Source: Salvator merianae
Lineage: Eukaryota; Chordata; Lepidosauria; Squamata; Teiidae
Direction: 5' to 3'
Length of the DNA stretch: 64,000 bases
Assembly: GCA_003586115.2 (NCBI GenBank)
Contig: QVOM02000103.1
Location: 6,389,373-6,453,372, forward strand
Shown here in pieces: positions 1-11,925 of this stretch. Below the pieces are notes generated by a model. It was not told the DNA's origin, searched no databases, and was given only the letters and a program-made list of their open reading frames with translations. How positions within the stretch are numbered: position 1 is the stretch's first letter; every line of letters starts with the position of its first letter. Position numbers and translations under genes: made by a program.

Positions 1-425
1 TTCTAATGTGGAATTGACCACACAGCATGTATAATGTCCACGTTGCGTGGCCTGAGTCTTAAATATGAGCAGGATACCAGCATTTGTGGTACGAATGCTG
101 GTGTCATGACTTGATCCTCACCATGACAGCAACTGGGAAGCATCCAGCCATTGTCATAGCAACTGGCAGCACACCGGAGTGCACAGGCACGCATAGGCAC
201 AGTCACTGAGCATGTATAGCTATGCAGTTGCAGTGTGAATGCACTTTGCCAGGAGCTGACTATCAGCTTCCAGTGAAGCTATGGAGCATTAATTTGTGCT
301 CCGCAGCCCGTCTTGATTGGGAGCATAAATATGCTGCTCATGGTCACGAGGGCCTCCACGAAGTGTGAAAGCACTTTGCTAGTGAGCATCCCAGATGCTT
401 GCTAGTGCAAAGTGTGAACAGGCCC
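1..425. mobile_element. MITE family A, left end cut by window edge
   Basis: The right terminus reads AAGTGTGAACAGGCCC and ends at 425. The interior contains short family A signatures such as TTGCAGTGTGAATGC and GCCATTGTCATAGCAAC, also found in the copies at 28.8, 39.5 and 61.0 kb. Aligned by eye with the full copy at 60981-61406, only about 50 bp of the left end is missing. It has no coding capacity, and the short minus-strand frame inside it is incidental. The target duplication cannot be tested because the left end lies outside the window. Confidence 0.7.
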
Positions 426-1104
426 TCTGGCTCTGAAGCCACCCTTTTTTCCAGAGCAGCAGCTCCAAAGAGCCATGTAGTAGAGGGAGTGTACATGCAG
501 TCCTCTGCCATTCCTAGGCAGAAATGCCTGCCCGAGGGATGGCTTTGGATCTGAATGTGGCATGTGTGGTTTGAACCATAATCTTGGTTCTGTGGTGGTT
601 TTTTCCCAGTTTACCTACCTGGTGTTTAAGAATGCATCATACATCTAATTGCCTATTTCTGCAAGTATTGTTTTAGCCAGTACAAAAAAGGAAGGGAGGG
701 AGAAGGATGGGGTGAAAAAGGCAATTTGAAAGCCATTTTTATCAAGGCAACTGGTTGCCACCCTTGCATGGTAGCACCCTTAGTCTGATAAGTTTAAAAG
801 TAGCCTGGAGTATGGGCAGCACATATAATAAACACATATTATTAAAACACATATTAGTAAAAAAAAAAAAATTTTTTTTAAAAATCCAACTTTTCTATTA
901 CTGAAATTAAAAACAATAAAATAAAATAAAATCAGAAACTATCTATAATGGTGTATTGAGAGGTCTAAACAGAATATGTTATAATCAGGGCTGTAGAGTC
1001 AGAATACAAACCTTTGACTGACTGCATCTCCTCAATTTATGGTACCACTGACTCCAACTCCAACTCCTCTATTTGTAGTTAGACTAATTACTAATTTCTC
1101 TACT
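426..1104. other. Unassigned sequence
   Basis: No conserved coding frame or repeat end was recognised. The part from about 860 to 930 is an A/T homopolymer-rich patch, possibly an old retroposon tail. Confidence 0.5.
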
Positions 1105-1850
1105 GAGTGGTTGTTATTCAGTCATTAAGTCATATTTGACTCTTCATGACCGCATGAATCCTACCACACGATGCCCTTCTGTCCTCTGCTGTCTCCCGAA
1201 GTTTGCCCAAATGCATGTTTGATGCTTGCATGACATCTATCTCATCCTCTACTGTTACCTTCTCCTTTTGCCTTCAATCGTTCCCTTTATCAGGGTCTTT
1301 TCCAATTAATCCTGTCTTCTCATTATGTGGCTAAAGCATTTGAACTTCAGCTTCAGTATTTGTCCTTCTGACTAACAGTCAGGGTTGATTGCCTTGAATA
1401 TTGCCTAATTTGATATCCTTGCAGTCCAAGAGTCTCTCAAAAATCTTCTCTAGTGCCATAATTTGATTCTTTGGTGCTCAGCCTTCCTTATGGTCCAACT
1501 CTCATAGCCATACATTGCTACTGGGAAAACCATTGCTTTGACTATATGGATCATTGTTGGCAAGGTGATATCTCTGCTTTTTAGTATGCTTTCCAAGTTT
1601 ACCATACCGTTCCTCACAAGAAGCAAGCATCTTTTAATTTCATGGCTGCAGTCATGATCTGCAGTGATTTTCAAGCCCAAGGAAATGAAATCTGTCATGG
1701 CTTCCATTTCTTCCCCCTCTATTTGCCAGGAATTGATGGGACCAGATGCCATGATCTTAGGTTTTAAAATGTTGACCTTGGTCAGCTTTTGCACTCTTCT
1801 CTTCACCCCCGTCAAAAGGGTCCTTAATTCTTGTCAATTCTTGTCAATCT
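1105..1850 (-). mobile_element. BovB (RTE-clade) LINE, 3' end of ORF and 3' UTR
   Basis: A minus-strand frame at 1450-1815 (121 codons) reads through the C-terminal part of a BovB-type reverse transcriptase. Visible motifs include KIMASGPINSWQI, FISLGLKITADHDCSHEIKR, ESILKSRDITLPT and VFPVAMYGYESWTI, all characteristic of the region after the RT catalytic core in BovB elements. Downstream on the minus strand (1440 down to about 1105) lies the C-terminal region and the BovB-type 3' end. The EN and RT catalytic parts are missing, so this is a typical 5'-truncated retroposed copy. The frame is shortened by stops and cannot encode an active enzyme. Confidence 0.85.
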
Positions 1851-2094
1851 GACTTCTATCAGTAAAGAAAATTACCTTATCTTTAGAAGAAATTATTAAG
1901 CTGAAGAGACATAGCTTTGGATCAGCTACAGATGGTTTACATATATAATTTTACTAATTAGTTCACATACCTCATTCCAGAAAGTTTCAACTACTGGGAA
2001 GTCCATTCATTAAGTGTTTCAAAGTTCAAAAATGTAGCTTGATAAGTTAAAAATACAAAACAAAAAAACTTTTCAGAAGTCAAAGGTCATAAAG
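1851..2094. other. Unassigned sequence
   Basis: A/T-rich, with nothing recognised between the BovB fragment and the LINE tail at 2095. Confidence 0.4.
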
Positions 2095-2163
2095 TCTTTC
2101 AGAGTCTTCGGAGAGGGGCGGCATACAAATCCAATAAATAAATAAATAAATAAATAAATAAAA
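2095..2163 (+). mobile_element. LINE (L2-like) 3' tail with AATA repeats
   Basis: The sequence GAGGGGCGGCATACAAATCC is followed by about nine tandem AATA units. Squamate L2-type LINEs commonly end with a GGCGGCATACAAAT block followed by AATA-type repeats. Only the last roughly 70 bp of the element is present, so it is a severely truncated copy. Confidence 0.6.
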
Positions 2164-2439
2164 TGATACATTCATTTGAATTTAAATTTTTCAGCAATTG
2201 AATAGTTAGTGTCTTCAGTCATCTACTCTAAACTATCAAAATCTAGAATGAGGAAAGATTTCTTCTAAGGAAGACAGTGATGATGATAATAATCTTAGAA
2301 AAATGATGAAGATTAACAGCTACTCCTTTTCAAATTATTATTTTTTCTCTTCATGTGATCTTAAAATCCAAACTGGTTATTCCCAAAATTACTGCGCAGG
2401 CAGTCCTGAAAACAAGGCTGGAGCTATCTATGGTTTTAT

Positions 2440-3020
2440 GGGCGTTTTCGCACTTACCAGAGGAGAACGTTCTAATTAGCAGGTTTCAGGCCAATGAAGA
2501 TGGAGTCTGTTGAGTGCTATATGCACATGCCAGCCAGGAAAACAACTCCAAGCTGACCAGCAGAGGGAGCAGTACAGATGGGAATCCACTAGGCAAGAAG
2601 TGAGGTAACAAATCATAGCGGCATGGATGCGAAGATAGAGCTAGTAATCTGAAACATTGAGCTACTGCTTCGGACCTAGAGCAGCTCCTTTCAGAGCTGT
2701 CTTTGAAACGGCAGCCAGAGTGCGAAGCCCAAAGGGCAAACCAGGTTGCGAAGCAGCGGACCGTGCCTGCGCGGCCGCACCAGCCCCTCCCTGCTGCCAT
2801 TTTGAGCCAGGAAGCAGTGCAAAAGCAACTTCTCCGATCTGCACTTGATCTCGCAGGTCGGAATCAAGACAGCAAATTACTTGTCTAGCCTTCCCCAGCT
2901 TCAGGTGTGTATCAGGTGAGCCTCAATGAGAATCGGGAATGGCACGTGCACGCGGGAGTGTGAATGCTCCATTCTTGTGAGTGGCCAAGAACGGTCTGCC
3001 TCGGAAGTGCGAACAGGCCC
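2440..3020. mobile_element. MITE family C (581 bp), TSD TAT
   Basis: The left end GGGCGTTTTCGCACTTACC (2440-2458) is inverted at the right end, GGAAGTGCGAACAGGCCC (3003-3020). TAT flanks both ends (2437-2439 and 3021-3023). The interior is GC-rich with many CpGs, for example GCGCGGCCGC near 2770. It matches the copy at 55127-55694 in reverse orientation, for instance around the shared TTACTTGTCTAGCCTT block. Small frames on both strands here are not conserved and there is no transposase. This copy looks older than its partner, with fewer CpGs. Confidence 0.8.
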
Positions 3021-3310
3021 TATGTATCAAACAGATAGCTTCAAATGGAATGAGTAAAAGGTAGCCAGTATACAGACTGTAAAGGATTGGTTTAATATGT
3101 GGTTTCTATAAGATTTTCCTGCTAACACATGGGGAGCAATAGCATTTTGCAGTAGCTGCAGTTTCTGGAGCATCTTCAAGGAAGCTCATCTGAATCCCTA
3201 GCGACAGGTTTGGATCCAAAAGAAACTACATATGGTGAACTGTACTTCAAGAAGAGATTTACTTCATATAGAACAGGAACAGTTCCATTTTGACTTTGTC
3301 TTGAGTCAGA

Positions 3311-3484
3311 GGCCCTTCCTGCATTGACCTTTATTCCAGATTATAGTCCAGAATAGGAGCCTGGCATGCTGATGCAGCCTAGAGCAGGCCCTGTCCAGAG
3401 CCTGCTATAGTCTGTACTAGAATGCAGACAGCATGCCCCTATTCCAGAATATAATTCAGAATAAAGGCCAGTTCAGAAAGGGCC
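3311..3484. mobile_element. MITE family D (174 bp palindrome), TSD AGA
   Basis: The element begins GGCCCTTCCTGCATTGACC and ends with the inverted form GGCCAGTTCAGAAAGGGCC. AGA flanks both sides (3308-3310 and 3485-3487). The two halves are long imperfect inverted repeats: TTATTCCAGATTATAGTCC on the left pairs with GAATATAATTCAGAATAA on the right. Transcribed or single-stranded, it could fold into one long hairpin. It is non-coding. Confidence 0.8.
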
Positions 3485-4055
3485 AGAATCTCCAGCTTCC
3501 CAAATTTCAATCAGTTTCAGTTTACAGGCCCCATGGGCATTTGTAGACATCACTTTTAACACATGCATAGGCTCTTCGGGTTCAGCTGGCACAAAGTGTT
3601 AACAGCTGTAATTGTGTACGATATTAATATTGTCATGCAGACACCTGTTGCCACAAAGGTTCTGTTTGCTTGGTACAAACCTGCGCAATATACCACGCCA
3701 AGGGTAGGAAGAATAAAATAGCTCTTTATTGATCAATCAACAAGAAGCAGGAGACTAGTACCATATATCTCAGCAAACTGGCCTGAAGTTACACTCAAAA
3801 CAACCATTCTTATGCTCTTTGTAGATAAGGAAACATGCTTTGATTGGTTATCATATTTTCTTTAACTGCACATGCTTATACATTCATATTTTAGCCATGG
3901 GGCAATTTGCATATATCAGTTCAGCAAGAGTTGTGTTTTTTACTATTATAATGAGCACTACTAGCTATCTTTGTCTTAATTTATGCTACCCGCTCCTCAA
4001 TTCATATTGTTCTTTATTTCTGAACTTTTGTCCCTTGTGGCTTTCTATAGACATA
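3485..4055. other. Unassigned sequence
   Basis: No repeat end or conserved frame was recognised. It is A/T-rich and intron-like. Confidence 0.4.
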
Positions 4056-4343
4056 GGTCTTGTTCGCACTTGCTACTAGCAAGCATCGAGTCTGCTAGCT
4101 AGTCAAGTGCAAGCACACCTTGTGGAGGCCTGAATGGGTGGGAGTTGGCTACATCCACTCCTGATCACTACTAGCTGTGGAGCACTAATTAGTGTTCCAC
4201 AACCTTAACAAGAGGTGATAGTCACCTCCTGCTTAGGTGTGTTTGCACCTACTTGGTAGTGAAGTGTCCAGGCCGGTGTGACATAGTAATCGTGCATGCA
4301 TGATCAGGCAATCAGGCCTCATCGAGTAAGTGTGAAAATGTCC
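4056..4343. mobile_element. MITE family A, shortened copy (288 bp)
   Basis: The left terminus GGTCTTGTTCGCACTTGCT and the right terminus AGTAAGTGTGAAAATGTCC form an imperfect inverted pair. The interior includes the paired GTGGAGCACTAATTAGTG-type segment seen in the copy at 61.26 kb. The flanking triplets (ATA and AGT) do not match, so one end may be eroded. It is about 110 bp shorter than full family A copies, suggesting an internal deletion. Confidence 0.65.
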
Positions 4344-4685
4344 AGTGTTCCCATTTTTTGGCAGTTATCTTCACTGTATCTTTTATGGCTACTCAAGTTT
4401 AAAGCAGAAGTGCCTAGAAGCAACAAGTGTACCTGAAATACACATCAGACTGGAATCCTTTTGGCTTTTGATTCTACCTTGGTCAGACATTTTACACCCC
4501 CTGACTAACTCGTGGAGTGGTCTACTGCAGTATAAGTAGTGTTACAGAAGCCAAATAGCATGGTTATTCATCCCTATGTCTATACACCATCTTTGTTTGG
4601 TAAAGTAACTTTTTCCTAGGTATTACTAATAAACCTGCTTAAGTTTTACCTTTTGGTTTCATTGTTAATATACTGGTAACATCTA
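4344..4685. other. Unassigned sequence
   Basis: A 64-codon plus-strand frame at 4345-4539 has no recognisable homology. Nothing else is seen. Confidence 0.35.
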
Positions 4686-4746
4686 GCAGGCAGGCAGGCA
4701 GGCAGAAAGGCAACAACAACAACAATTATTATTATTATTATTATTT
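4686..4746. repeat. Compound microsatellite (GCAG)n (CAA)n (ATT)n
   Basis: Three adjacent simple repeats: about five GCAG units, five CAA units and seven ATT units, separated by a few bases. Confidence 0.9.
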
Positions 4747-4918
4747 TCTGAACATACATTTGATATGTTTTCAGTATTCACTTCTATTTTTAATGCACAG
4801 TTGTAGTTTCCTGTGCTGGCTTTTTGCAGTTAAAATGTGAACACTCCTTAGAAATGTGAACAGTTTTCTGGCTGTAATTGGAAAAAAAGTAGCTTGTTAC
4901 CATACTTAAGAATATGTG

Positions 4919-5001
4919 GGGCCTGCCGTAGTTAGCGCTAGCATACAGATGGCAGGTCCCTATCCTAGGATATAATCTGGGATAAGGCCCATGGCAGGGC
5001 C
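4919..5001. mobile_element. MITE family D, one half only
   Basis: The segment CAGATGGCAGGTCCCTATCC is followed by AGGATATAATCTGGGATAAG, which matches the right arm of the family D palindrome at 35.1 kb. It ends near CAGGGCC. The left arm is missing, so this is a deletion derivative or truncated copy. Confidence 0.6.
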
Positions 5002-6299
5002 TAGGTATGGGTCTCAATGTGCTTAGTGGATTTTTCATGTTAAGAAGAGTGAAACTATATTCAAATATATAGCAGTAGCCAAGGAAAGTTATTTCCAAAG
5101 AAGGTAGATGTAACTTCAGACGTTGCGAGGCAAGCTTTATTTATGCATCTACCACATCCCAGTTCCCAAACGGCTAGATTTAAGCATTTATGACTGTATT
5201 TTTGTAGCTTGAACCAATTGTGCTTATTTTGTCTGAATCATAGACGTATAACCACATCAAAAATGTAATGTTGCATGTTATTTTAACTGCCAAAAAGTAC
5301 AATTGCATCAGATCCTTAGAAAAACATGCCCCATGCTACTGAAGTAAAGAGTTGAGAATGAAGCAGTTGCTCAGTTCAACCAGAAATATTCTTCAACCAT
5401 AAGTATAAAAATCACCAAAGAAAACCAGTTTTATTGCAACATCTGGAAAATGTACTTTGATAAAGATCCATCTGATGACTGTCAATGCCTTTTATAAACA
5501 TTTTTTTAAAAAAATCAAAGGATCTTTAAAACTGTCAGAGCAAATCATACCTTTTCTATGATACTGTTTTCTTCACTATGCTGTAGTTTAGATTGTCTAG
5601 TCAGTATTCAGCACTGTATTTGAATCTCTTATTCACTGCAATAAGTGTAAACCAGTTGTTTATAATTACTGATTTTAGATGCCATAGAAAGAGGGTTATA
5701 ACATTTTGTGGGTTTTTTTAAGCATATGTTCACATAAACTTACCCTACTCAAGAGTTTTATTTTTATTTATTTTCTTGTATTTTTATTTGCATGTATTTT
5801 CACAACTAGGTAAGATCATTGTCTTGATTTTTTTCTAGGACAAGGACATGTCTGAATCAAACCCCAAAGTCTCAGACCTTAAAATAAGTAATATTAGGGA
5901 AGGCTCAAGCAAAGCAGATATCCTGCTTCTTACCTTCCTTCTGCTTTTGCACATTTGTGGCAAATGTCGTGTCATAATGTACTTGCTGTTCTGGCCTTAG
6001 TCTTAAAGGATGTGTATGGGGCAATGTGACACATAACTTACAGCATCATGGACTTTTATAAAAATGTTCTGGCTTAGAAGCATATACATACAGGATCCTG
6101 TCATATTGGTCTTGACATATTTTGATAGCTTTGAACCAAGATAACAGATATACAAACACATCAAAGCTATTATAATAGAGAATTCTATTTATTCATATTC
6201 TTAATGGATTATATGTCCTTAAAGAGGATAGTTGGATTCCCAAGCAGCTGATGAACCAACAGTTCCATCCCAAATGTGCTGAGGGTGGTCAGATGTCAG
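5002..6299. other. Unassigned A/T-rich sequence
   Basis: No conserved frame, terminal repeat or LINE motif was recognised over about 1.3 kb. It has the character of intronic or intergenic DNA. Confidence 0.5.
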
Positions 6300-7205
6300 G
6301 AATCAGCTCTTTCTAGATGTCACAGCCAAAGGCTGAAACCAAACAAGACAGAGATGCTGTGTGTAAGAAGATTTTGGGTGCATGAAGTAGGGAGGAATCC
6401 TGTTCTTGATAGGGCTATATTGACCTGGAAGGGTCTGGTATGAAATCAGGGGGTGCTCTTGGACTTTTCAATGACACTTGAAGTTCAGGTGGAAGTGATA
6501 GCCAAGAGTGCCTGCTTCCAACTACACCTAGTTTGCCAGCCATGGTCCTTTATGGACAGAGATGATCAGGCCACAGTAATCCATGCTTCCTAATTAGATT
6601 ATTGCAATGCAGTCTATCTGGGGCTGTCTTGAAGATGGTTTAGAAACTGCAGGTAGTGCAGAATGCAACAGCGAGACTGCTAACTGGTACTGCTGGCTGG
6701 ACACACATCACACTGATTTTAAAAACTCTCCACTTGTTGCCAGTTCACTGCACCTGTGCCACTTTGCTACCAAACCCAATTAAAGGTGTTACTTTTGACT
6801 TATAAAGCCCTAAAGGGCTTGGATTCCAAATATCTAAGGGAATGCCTTCTCCAATATTGCCCTGCCTGTGCCTTCATTCCTGAAGATGAGGCCCTCTTGG
6901 TTGTATTACCAACTTCAGTAGTTAAAGGGGTAGGTACTTAGGATAGGGCCTTTTCAGGAGTAGTTCCTAGACTGTGGAGCAGTCTTCCCCTGAGGTGAAG
7001 CAGGGAACTTCTTTATATTAATTTAGAAGATTTTCAGAGACATACCTAATCACCTCAGCCTTTGGCTGAGGAACAAAGTCTCCTCCTACATTTTAAGGCA
7101 CTGAAATTGTCTTTACTGTGTCCTTCTAATGTGTTTTTGCTATTGTAACCTATCCTAAGACCTTTGGGTATAAGGCGGAATTGAAATACATATAAATAAG
7201 ATAGA
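6300..7205 (+). mobile_element. L2-clade LINE, 3' part
   Basis: From about 6380 the DNA follows the 3' half of the L2 ORF as it appears at 13.0 and 20.2 kb. Readable pieces include a VIHAS-LDYCNAVYLGL-type segment near 6580-6625 and, at 6756-6941, LKVLLLTYKALKGLDSKYLR followed by a segment ending in a V..F-G-like block. Stops and frame shifts interrupt the frame. The 3' UTR near 7130-7195 (TTGTAACCTATCCTAAGACC, then AAGGCGGAATTGAAATACAT) is a typical L2 terminus. The 5' endonuclease and RT core are missing. Confidence 0.8.
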
Positions 7206-9330
7206 AAGAAGAAGAAAGTTTATAACAAAAATACCTTCTCTCAGTGGAAAAGAATTAATTAAAGATGAAGTGAAAATTTACATTTCTAAACTTTTGGCCT
7301 CATCCAGTCAAATTTTCAAGGAAGGGGTGCCCTTAATTACTAATTTAGTACTCTTATCTAATTAGAGGAAGACCCATTCTTGTCCAAATTTCCAAGCAAG
7401 GAGTCTGTTAATGTTTATCAAGATAAGGATGTTTATCAAGATAAGAAAAAACAAAAATAAAACTCTAGTCTTTTATTGTAAACAAGTTAATAACTCCCCC
7501 CCCCAAAATGTGGAGGACTCGGTTCATTTTATCACATAGACATAGTATTTTTTTTAATTCCTCCTTCATGAATATGATCTTTTGACATAGACCAAAGCCC
7601 CAGTCTTCCTTTATCATATCTTCTCTTCTATATTACTACAGGTAGCTTCTAGTTTTCCAGCTCTAAATCTTTGTTTCCTTCCAAACAAAGCAGAAGAAGG
7701 GAGGGGAAGATGGGTGAAGAATTAATCATGCAGATGCACATGTATTCTTTTAAAAATAAGTTGCTTAACAGTAGATACACAGCATGTACACCATCAGGAT
7801 GTCTGGACTGGTGATCAACATGCTTTTTCATGAAAACTCCAAACAAGGATAATGGATTGTCAGCTGCATGTGTGGCAATCAGAACTAGTAACCTATGTGT
7901 GAACACTACCAACAGAAATCTTATGAGGTTCAGCAGTGCACCAAAGACTGGCACAGTTGGGTAGGAGATCTGGAGGCATGACAGACTGATCCTGCTTCTG
8001 CATCCTATGGGCAATGACAGTTACCAGGGCATAGTCATTGCCCTAGGTTTCACCTTCTGCTCCAGTCTTAAGTTTGTAGGATCTACGAAAATCATACTCA
8101 GGGCTCATAATCAGATATAATGGATTAGGACTGGCAAAAAAAAGGGATATATACAATTCAGTTTTATTTGCACCAGCAAGAGTTGATTTAAAGCTGAACT
8201 ATTGCTCTAGCAAACTACTGGTGAGAAGACTAGAGTAGTATCCCTAAGTGCTCAGATTATATGTAGTAGTGGCTGCTGTTTTTCTTGGCAGAGACTCTGG
8301 GTATGGCATGTGAGTAAGATAAGTGTTCTCAAGTCTCAGCTGATCTAGAAAAGATTAGTAGGCTGTATAGATTCATTGCTTTGTAATAAATCTGAAGCAG
8401 TAGCAGCTGGTGCCTGTATATGCAGGGCATCTTTGGGCAATTGAAGCACCCATCTCTAGCCAGTTGCCAGAGTGAACTATTTTCAGAACCGTTACAGGCA
8501 AATGGAACTGAAGCATTCTGGGAACACTCAGTATCTGCTGCTGTTATATATGCTCCTTAGCGTTGGCTGTGCTTGGATTGAAGCATGAACTGGCTGACTG
8601 ACAGTAGTAAAGAACACCAGACGGAGGAACATCTTAGGGGTTAATGATGGTGATGGATATGAAAACTCCTCTGGGCTGGAATGCAGAATTTTCATGGAAC
8701 TTCACTCGTGATTCATAGTCTAATATTCACCTAATACAAGAAACATATTTTGAAATGTTTTAATTCTAATCTTGTGCTCTTTCTGAAAACCATCTGTAAT
8801 ACTGAAAGATAATTTGCCAAGCTAACCACCTGGTAGGTATTTTTATTTCTTGTCGCTCATCCAAATCTACTCTTTGTGGAAGTAGTCTGTCATTTTGATG
8901 ATGACTGTTCTGTTGAGAAATTTTATGACAAAAAAAACCCACCTAAAAACCCTTGATTTCAAGTGCGGATTTAAAACTATTCAACATATCAAGCACTCTC
9001 TGTTTCTGTCTCTCTTTTTTTCTGCACAATTAAATATCCTGGCTGCTGCAACTCAGTCTGTTACACTCATGACTGGTGTAACTGTGTAAATAATCTTAAA
9101 TGTTGCTAAAATCTAGAGTTGATTAGACATAAATGTATCAAAAGAAAAATTTCTAGGGCCTACTGAGGAAAATAAGCTAGTAAAAGTTCTCTGAATTAAT
9201 GTACTCCTTATAGATGGTATTGGTATAGGACTTTTCTAACGAAAAACAAACCTAATTTGGTGCTGGATTGTGGTCAGGTTGAAGCCAGTGATAAGCAATA
9301 AAAAAAAATAAAAATCCAGGGTATAAAAAA
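7206..9330. other. Unassigned sequence
   Basis: Two kilobases without a recognised element. A 121-codon minus-strand frame at 7649-8014 has no familiar motif or neighbour to support it. A C-run occurs near 7496-7505 and an A-run near 9300. Confidence 0.4.
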
Positions 9331-9866
9331 GGCCATTTCTGCACTTACTAGTAACACAGTTCAGGAAGGGCTCTAAGGGGGCCTGGCTTCTACACACTAT
9401 CAGGGAATAACTCAGCACCCTCCCTTCCACATGGATTAGAGTGAGATAGGTCCCCAAAATGGTGTCCTGGTCCATTCTACTGGTAGATCCTGACATTGAT
9501 GTCTACTGGCATGCTGTTAGCCTTGTCCTGGAACAGCAGGCTGCATGTGGGAAGCACATGGCCCCCTCTTCTGGGATATGGGAGCCCATTTTGGTGATGC
9601 GAAAGGGTGTGCTGCCCAAACGCCCACCTGGGAACTCCAAAGGCCAGGAACTTTTCATTCCTGGCCTTCAGAGGCTCTGGGTCTGGCTTCAGACTGGCAC
9701 AGTCTTCAGAGCTAGCAGCAAGGGCTAGCATGGGACAAGCCATCCAAATGTGGACTGCCCTGTCCTGTGCCAGTGGCAACCCATCTCAGCCTGGGTACAA
9801 GCTGTGTAACTTGGAAAGGGTGACCTGCCCTGTCCTTGGATACTTAATGTAAGTGCAGAAATTGCC
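9331..9866. mobile_element. MITE family B (536 bp), TSD AAA
   Basis: The left end GGCCATTTCTGCACTTACT and the right end TGTAAGTGCAGAAATTGCC are 19-bp inverted repeats. Both flanks carry AAA (9328-9330 and 9867-9869), though the left flank is an A-run, which weakens this case. The interior includes a short self-complementary piece, AGGCCAGGAA...TTCCTGGCCT, near 9640-9665. Overlapping 80-100 codon frames on both strands arise from the non-coding interior. Its length equals that of the copy at 24619-25154, so this is probably the full-length form of family B. Confidence 0.85.
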
Positions 9867-11439
9867 AAAGTAACTCCAATGTGCACAACAGCAAATGATA
9901 AAGCCCATATTGCATACTTCCATAAGGTTTGCTTCTTTTATCCTCAGCTGACAGTTAACTTGTATACATTGCTTTGGGGCTCCTAACAATAAACATGACT
10001 TCAGAGGCCACTCTTAATGATGCATAGGCTTTAAAGGCTTTAAAGTGCTTGAAATACTGAAAAACTGAAACTCATTGTACTAACAAACAATATAATGTAA
10101 GAATTCAAAATAATGAGTGACTTAGTTCTTAGAATGTACTCCTTGCATTGTTAGTTACTGTGAAGTTACTGTTTCCTTTTGTCATTACAGCCATTCTGAA
10201 ATTATAGTCCCCGACATTAATTGGCCCTGCTGCTTTCAACATCAGACAGGCTTGTGGAAGTGGTGATGACCCTTTAATGAAGTCGCAAAAGCCACCTGGG
10301 GCCTATCACACCAGCTTGTTGCTGGAGTGGTGCAGCATGACTTGCTTTACAGCCATGTGGCATGTTTTATGGCCATAAGTACTGTCAATTACACTGTTGC
10401 TGTGCCATCAAAGGGCCTTCATGGATGTCCAATCTGGCACAGCAATAGAAGCTCTGGGAGAGTATGCTATCACGTGCCCTCTGTCCTTTCTGCAACTCCA
10501 TGATGGGGGTGCAAATAGCAGTTGCCCGTGATCGTAGCATCGTAAGATATGTTGTAGGAGCAGACACCTGTCAATTTTTAAAGGCCAACTAACACAGGCT
10601 GAGAATTATGAGAAGTAGCAAGGTAAAAGCAAGAAGATAGTATGTGTTGCTTAGGAACAGAAAAAGGATTCTAATCTGCCTGCTGAGAACCTGTTGGGTG
10701 CTGCCAGCTGGTCACAAGTTTGCCAACTGGGTGTAAGGAACCTGCTAACGTAATCTGGTTCCCCCACTTCTGTTAAAAAAGCATGGAGATCCCACATTTA
10801 AGAGATGGGCTTGCTCTCTGCAAGGGCTAGAGCATAAAATCTTCTGTAGGCTCCTGTTCTCAGTTTCAATGAGAAAAGTAAAATTTCTGGCAAGATGACC
10901 ACTTTGCTCAGAGGATTGGAACAAACCTTCATTCTCCCATAAAATGCAGAGTTGGTCAGAACTAGATACCAAACTCAAAGGATGGACCAACTTCATGCTG
11001 TTGTCTTCACAATAAAGTTCAATAATCTGATTTTAGCAGAGCTGATGAATACATGCTTGGCACTTAGTGATGCCTAGTGATGCTCTCTGTATTTTAACTA
11101 GGAAAGCCAGGATTTGTGTTAGCTAAATGGTTGCTGTGATCCGAATCAATAGGAAATCCCTGTTCTGAGTTCAACACACCCTGTTCACCACGTAGGGCAG
11201 CTTCAGGGCAAGTGGAAATCTATAAAAGCCACACTGTGGGCGCTCCTCCCCCTAACCCTGGTGACATGCTCCATGGATCTCAGAACACATCTTTATGCTT
11301 AGTTGTCCTTCACTTTTCATGTGCTACAACTACATGATTGTGCTCATGGCTTATTCTTGAGCTGATGCAAAATACTAGTGCTGGTTGACAAATTTTGCTG
11401 CAGATGCACCCATACCTGTTTTTTATACAGAATTGGTGA
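9867..11439. other. Unassigned sequence
   Basis: The part 10190-10570 is richer in G+C and CpG than its surroundings and carries a 60-codon minus-strand frame. I do not recognise a family. The rest is anonymous. Confidence 0.4.
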
Positions 11440-11925
11440 GAAGATTCACAAAGAGAGACTGGAGTTTCTCAGGCCAACTAGTGCAGAAGCTCTGTTATAG
11501 AGCATCTGCTCTCAGTCATCCCAGGAAAAAGCTAGCTGGTTTTGCTGTTAAAGTTCCTGCAAGTTTCACTGATGGGACTGTTGCTGCTTCTGCTACTGCT
11601 AATGCAGAATGTTTGCAGAGCTGGGCCCAAGCAAGCTAGAAGCCTTCCATAACACCTTGCTAGTTCCGCGGGTCTATAAAGGCTCACTACTTGTGGCCTC
11701 AGTTTGCCAGCTTGCCAAGAGGTTGAAACAGCTGACTGGTATTGCTGTTGCAGTTCCAACAAACTTCACTGGCTACTGCTGCTGGAGAGTGTTGGGCCCA
11801 AACAAGTTAGAAGCTGTTAATGCTACTTGACTGGTTTGATTAGCCGATATAGATCAACTGCTTGTGACTACAGGCCTGCCATCAGCAGAAGGTTGTGACT
11901 TTGAGGAGAACAAGAGTGACAACTT
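11440..11925 (+). repeat. About 200-bp tandem units upstream of an L2
   Basis: Two diverged units can be aligned. CTGGTTTTGCTGTTAAAGTTCC near 11536 recurs as CTGGTATTGCTGTTGCAGTTCC near 11735. GCTGGGCCCAAGCAAGCTAGAAG near 11620 recurs as TTGGGCCCAAACAAGTTAGAAG near 11794. The spacing is about 180-200 bp. A partial third unit may follow from about 11855 (GTGACTACAGGCCTGCCATC). The block lies directly before the 5' part of an L2, so these may be 5' UTR monomers of that element, though this is inference. Confidence 0.6.

Noticed and set aside
4686..4746. Possible CRISPR-like repeat
   Set aside because: The repeats are 3-4 bp simple units with no spacers, and the genome is clearly vertebrate.
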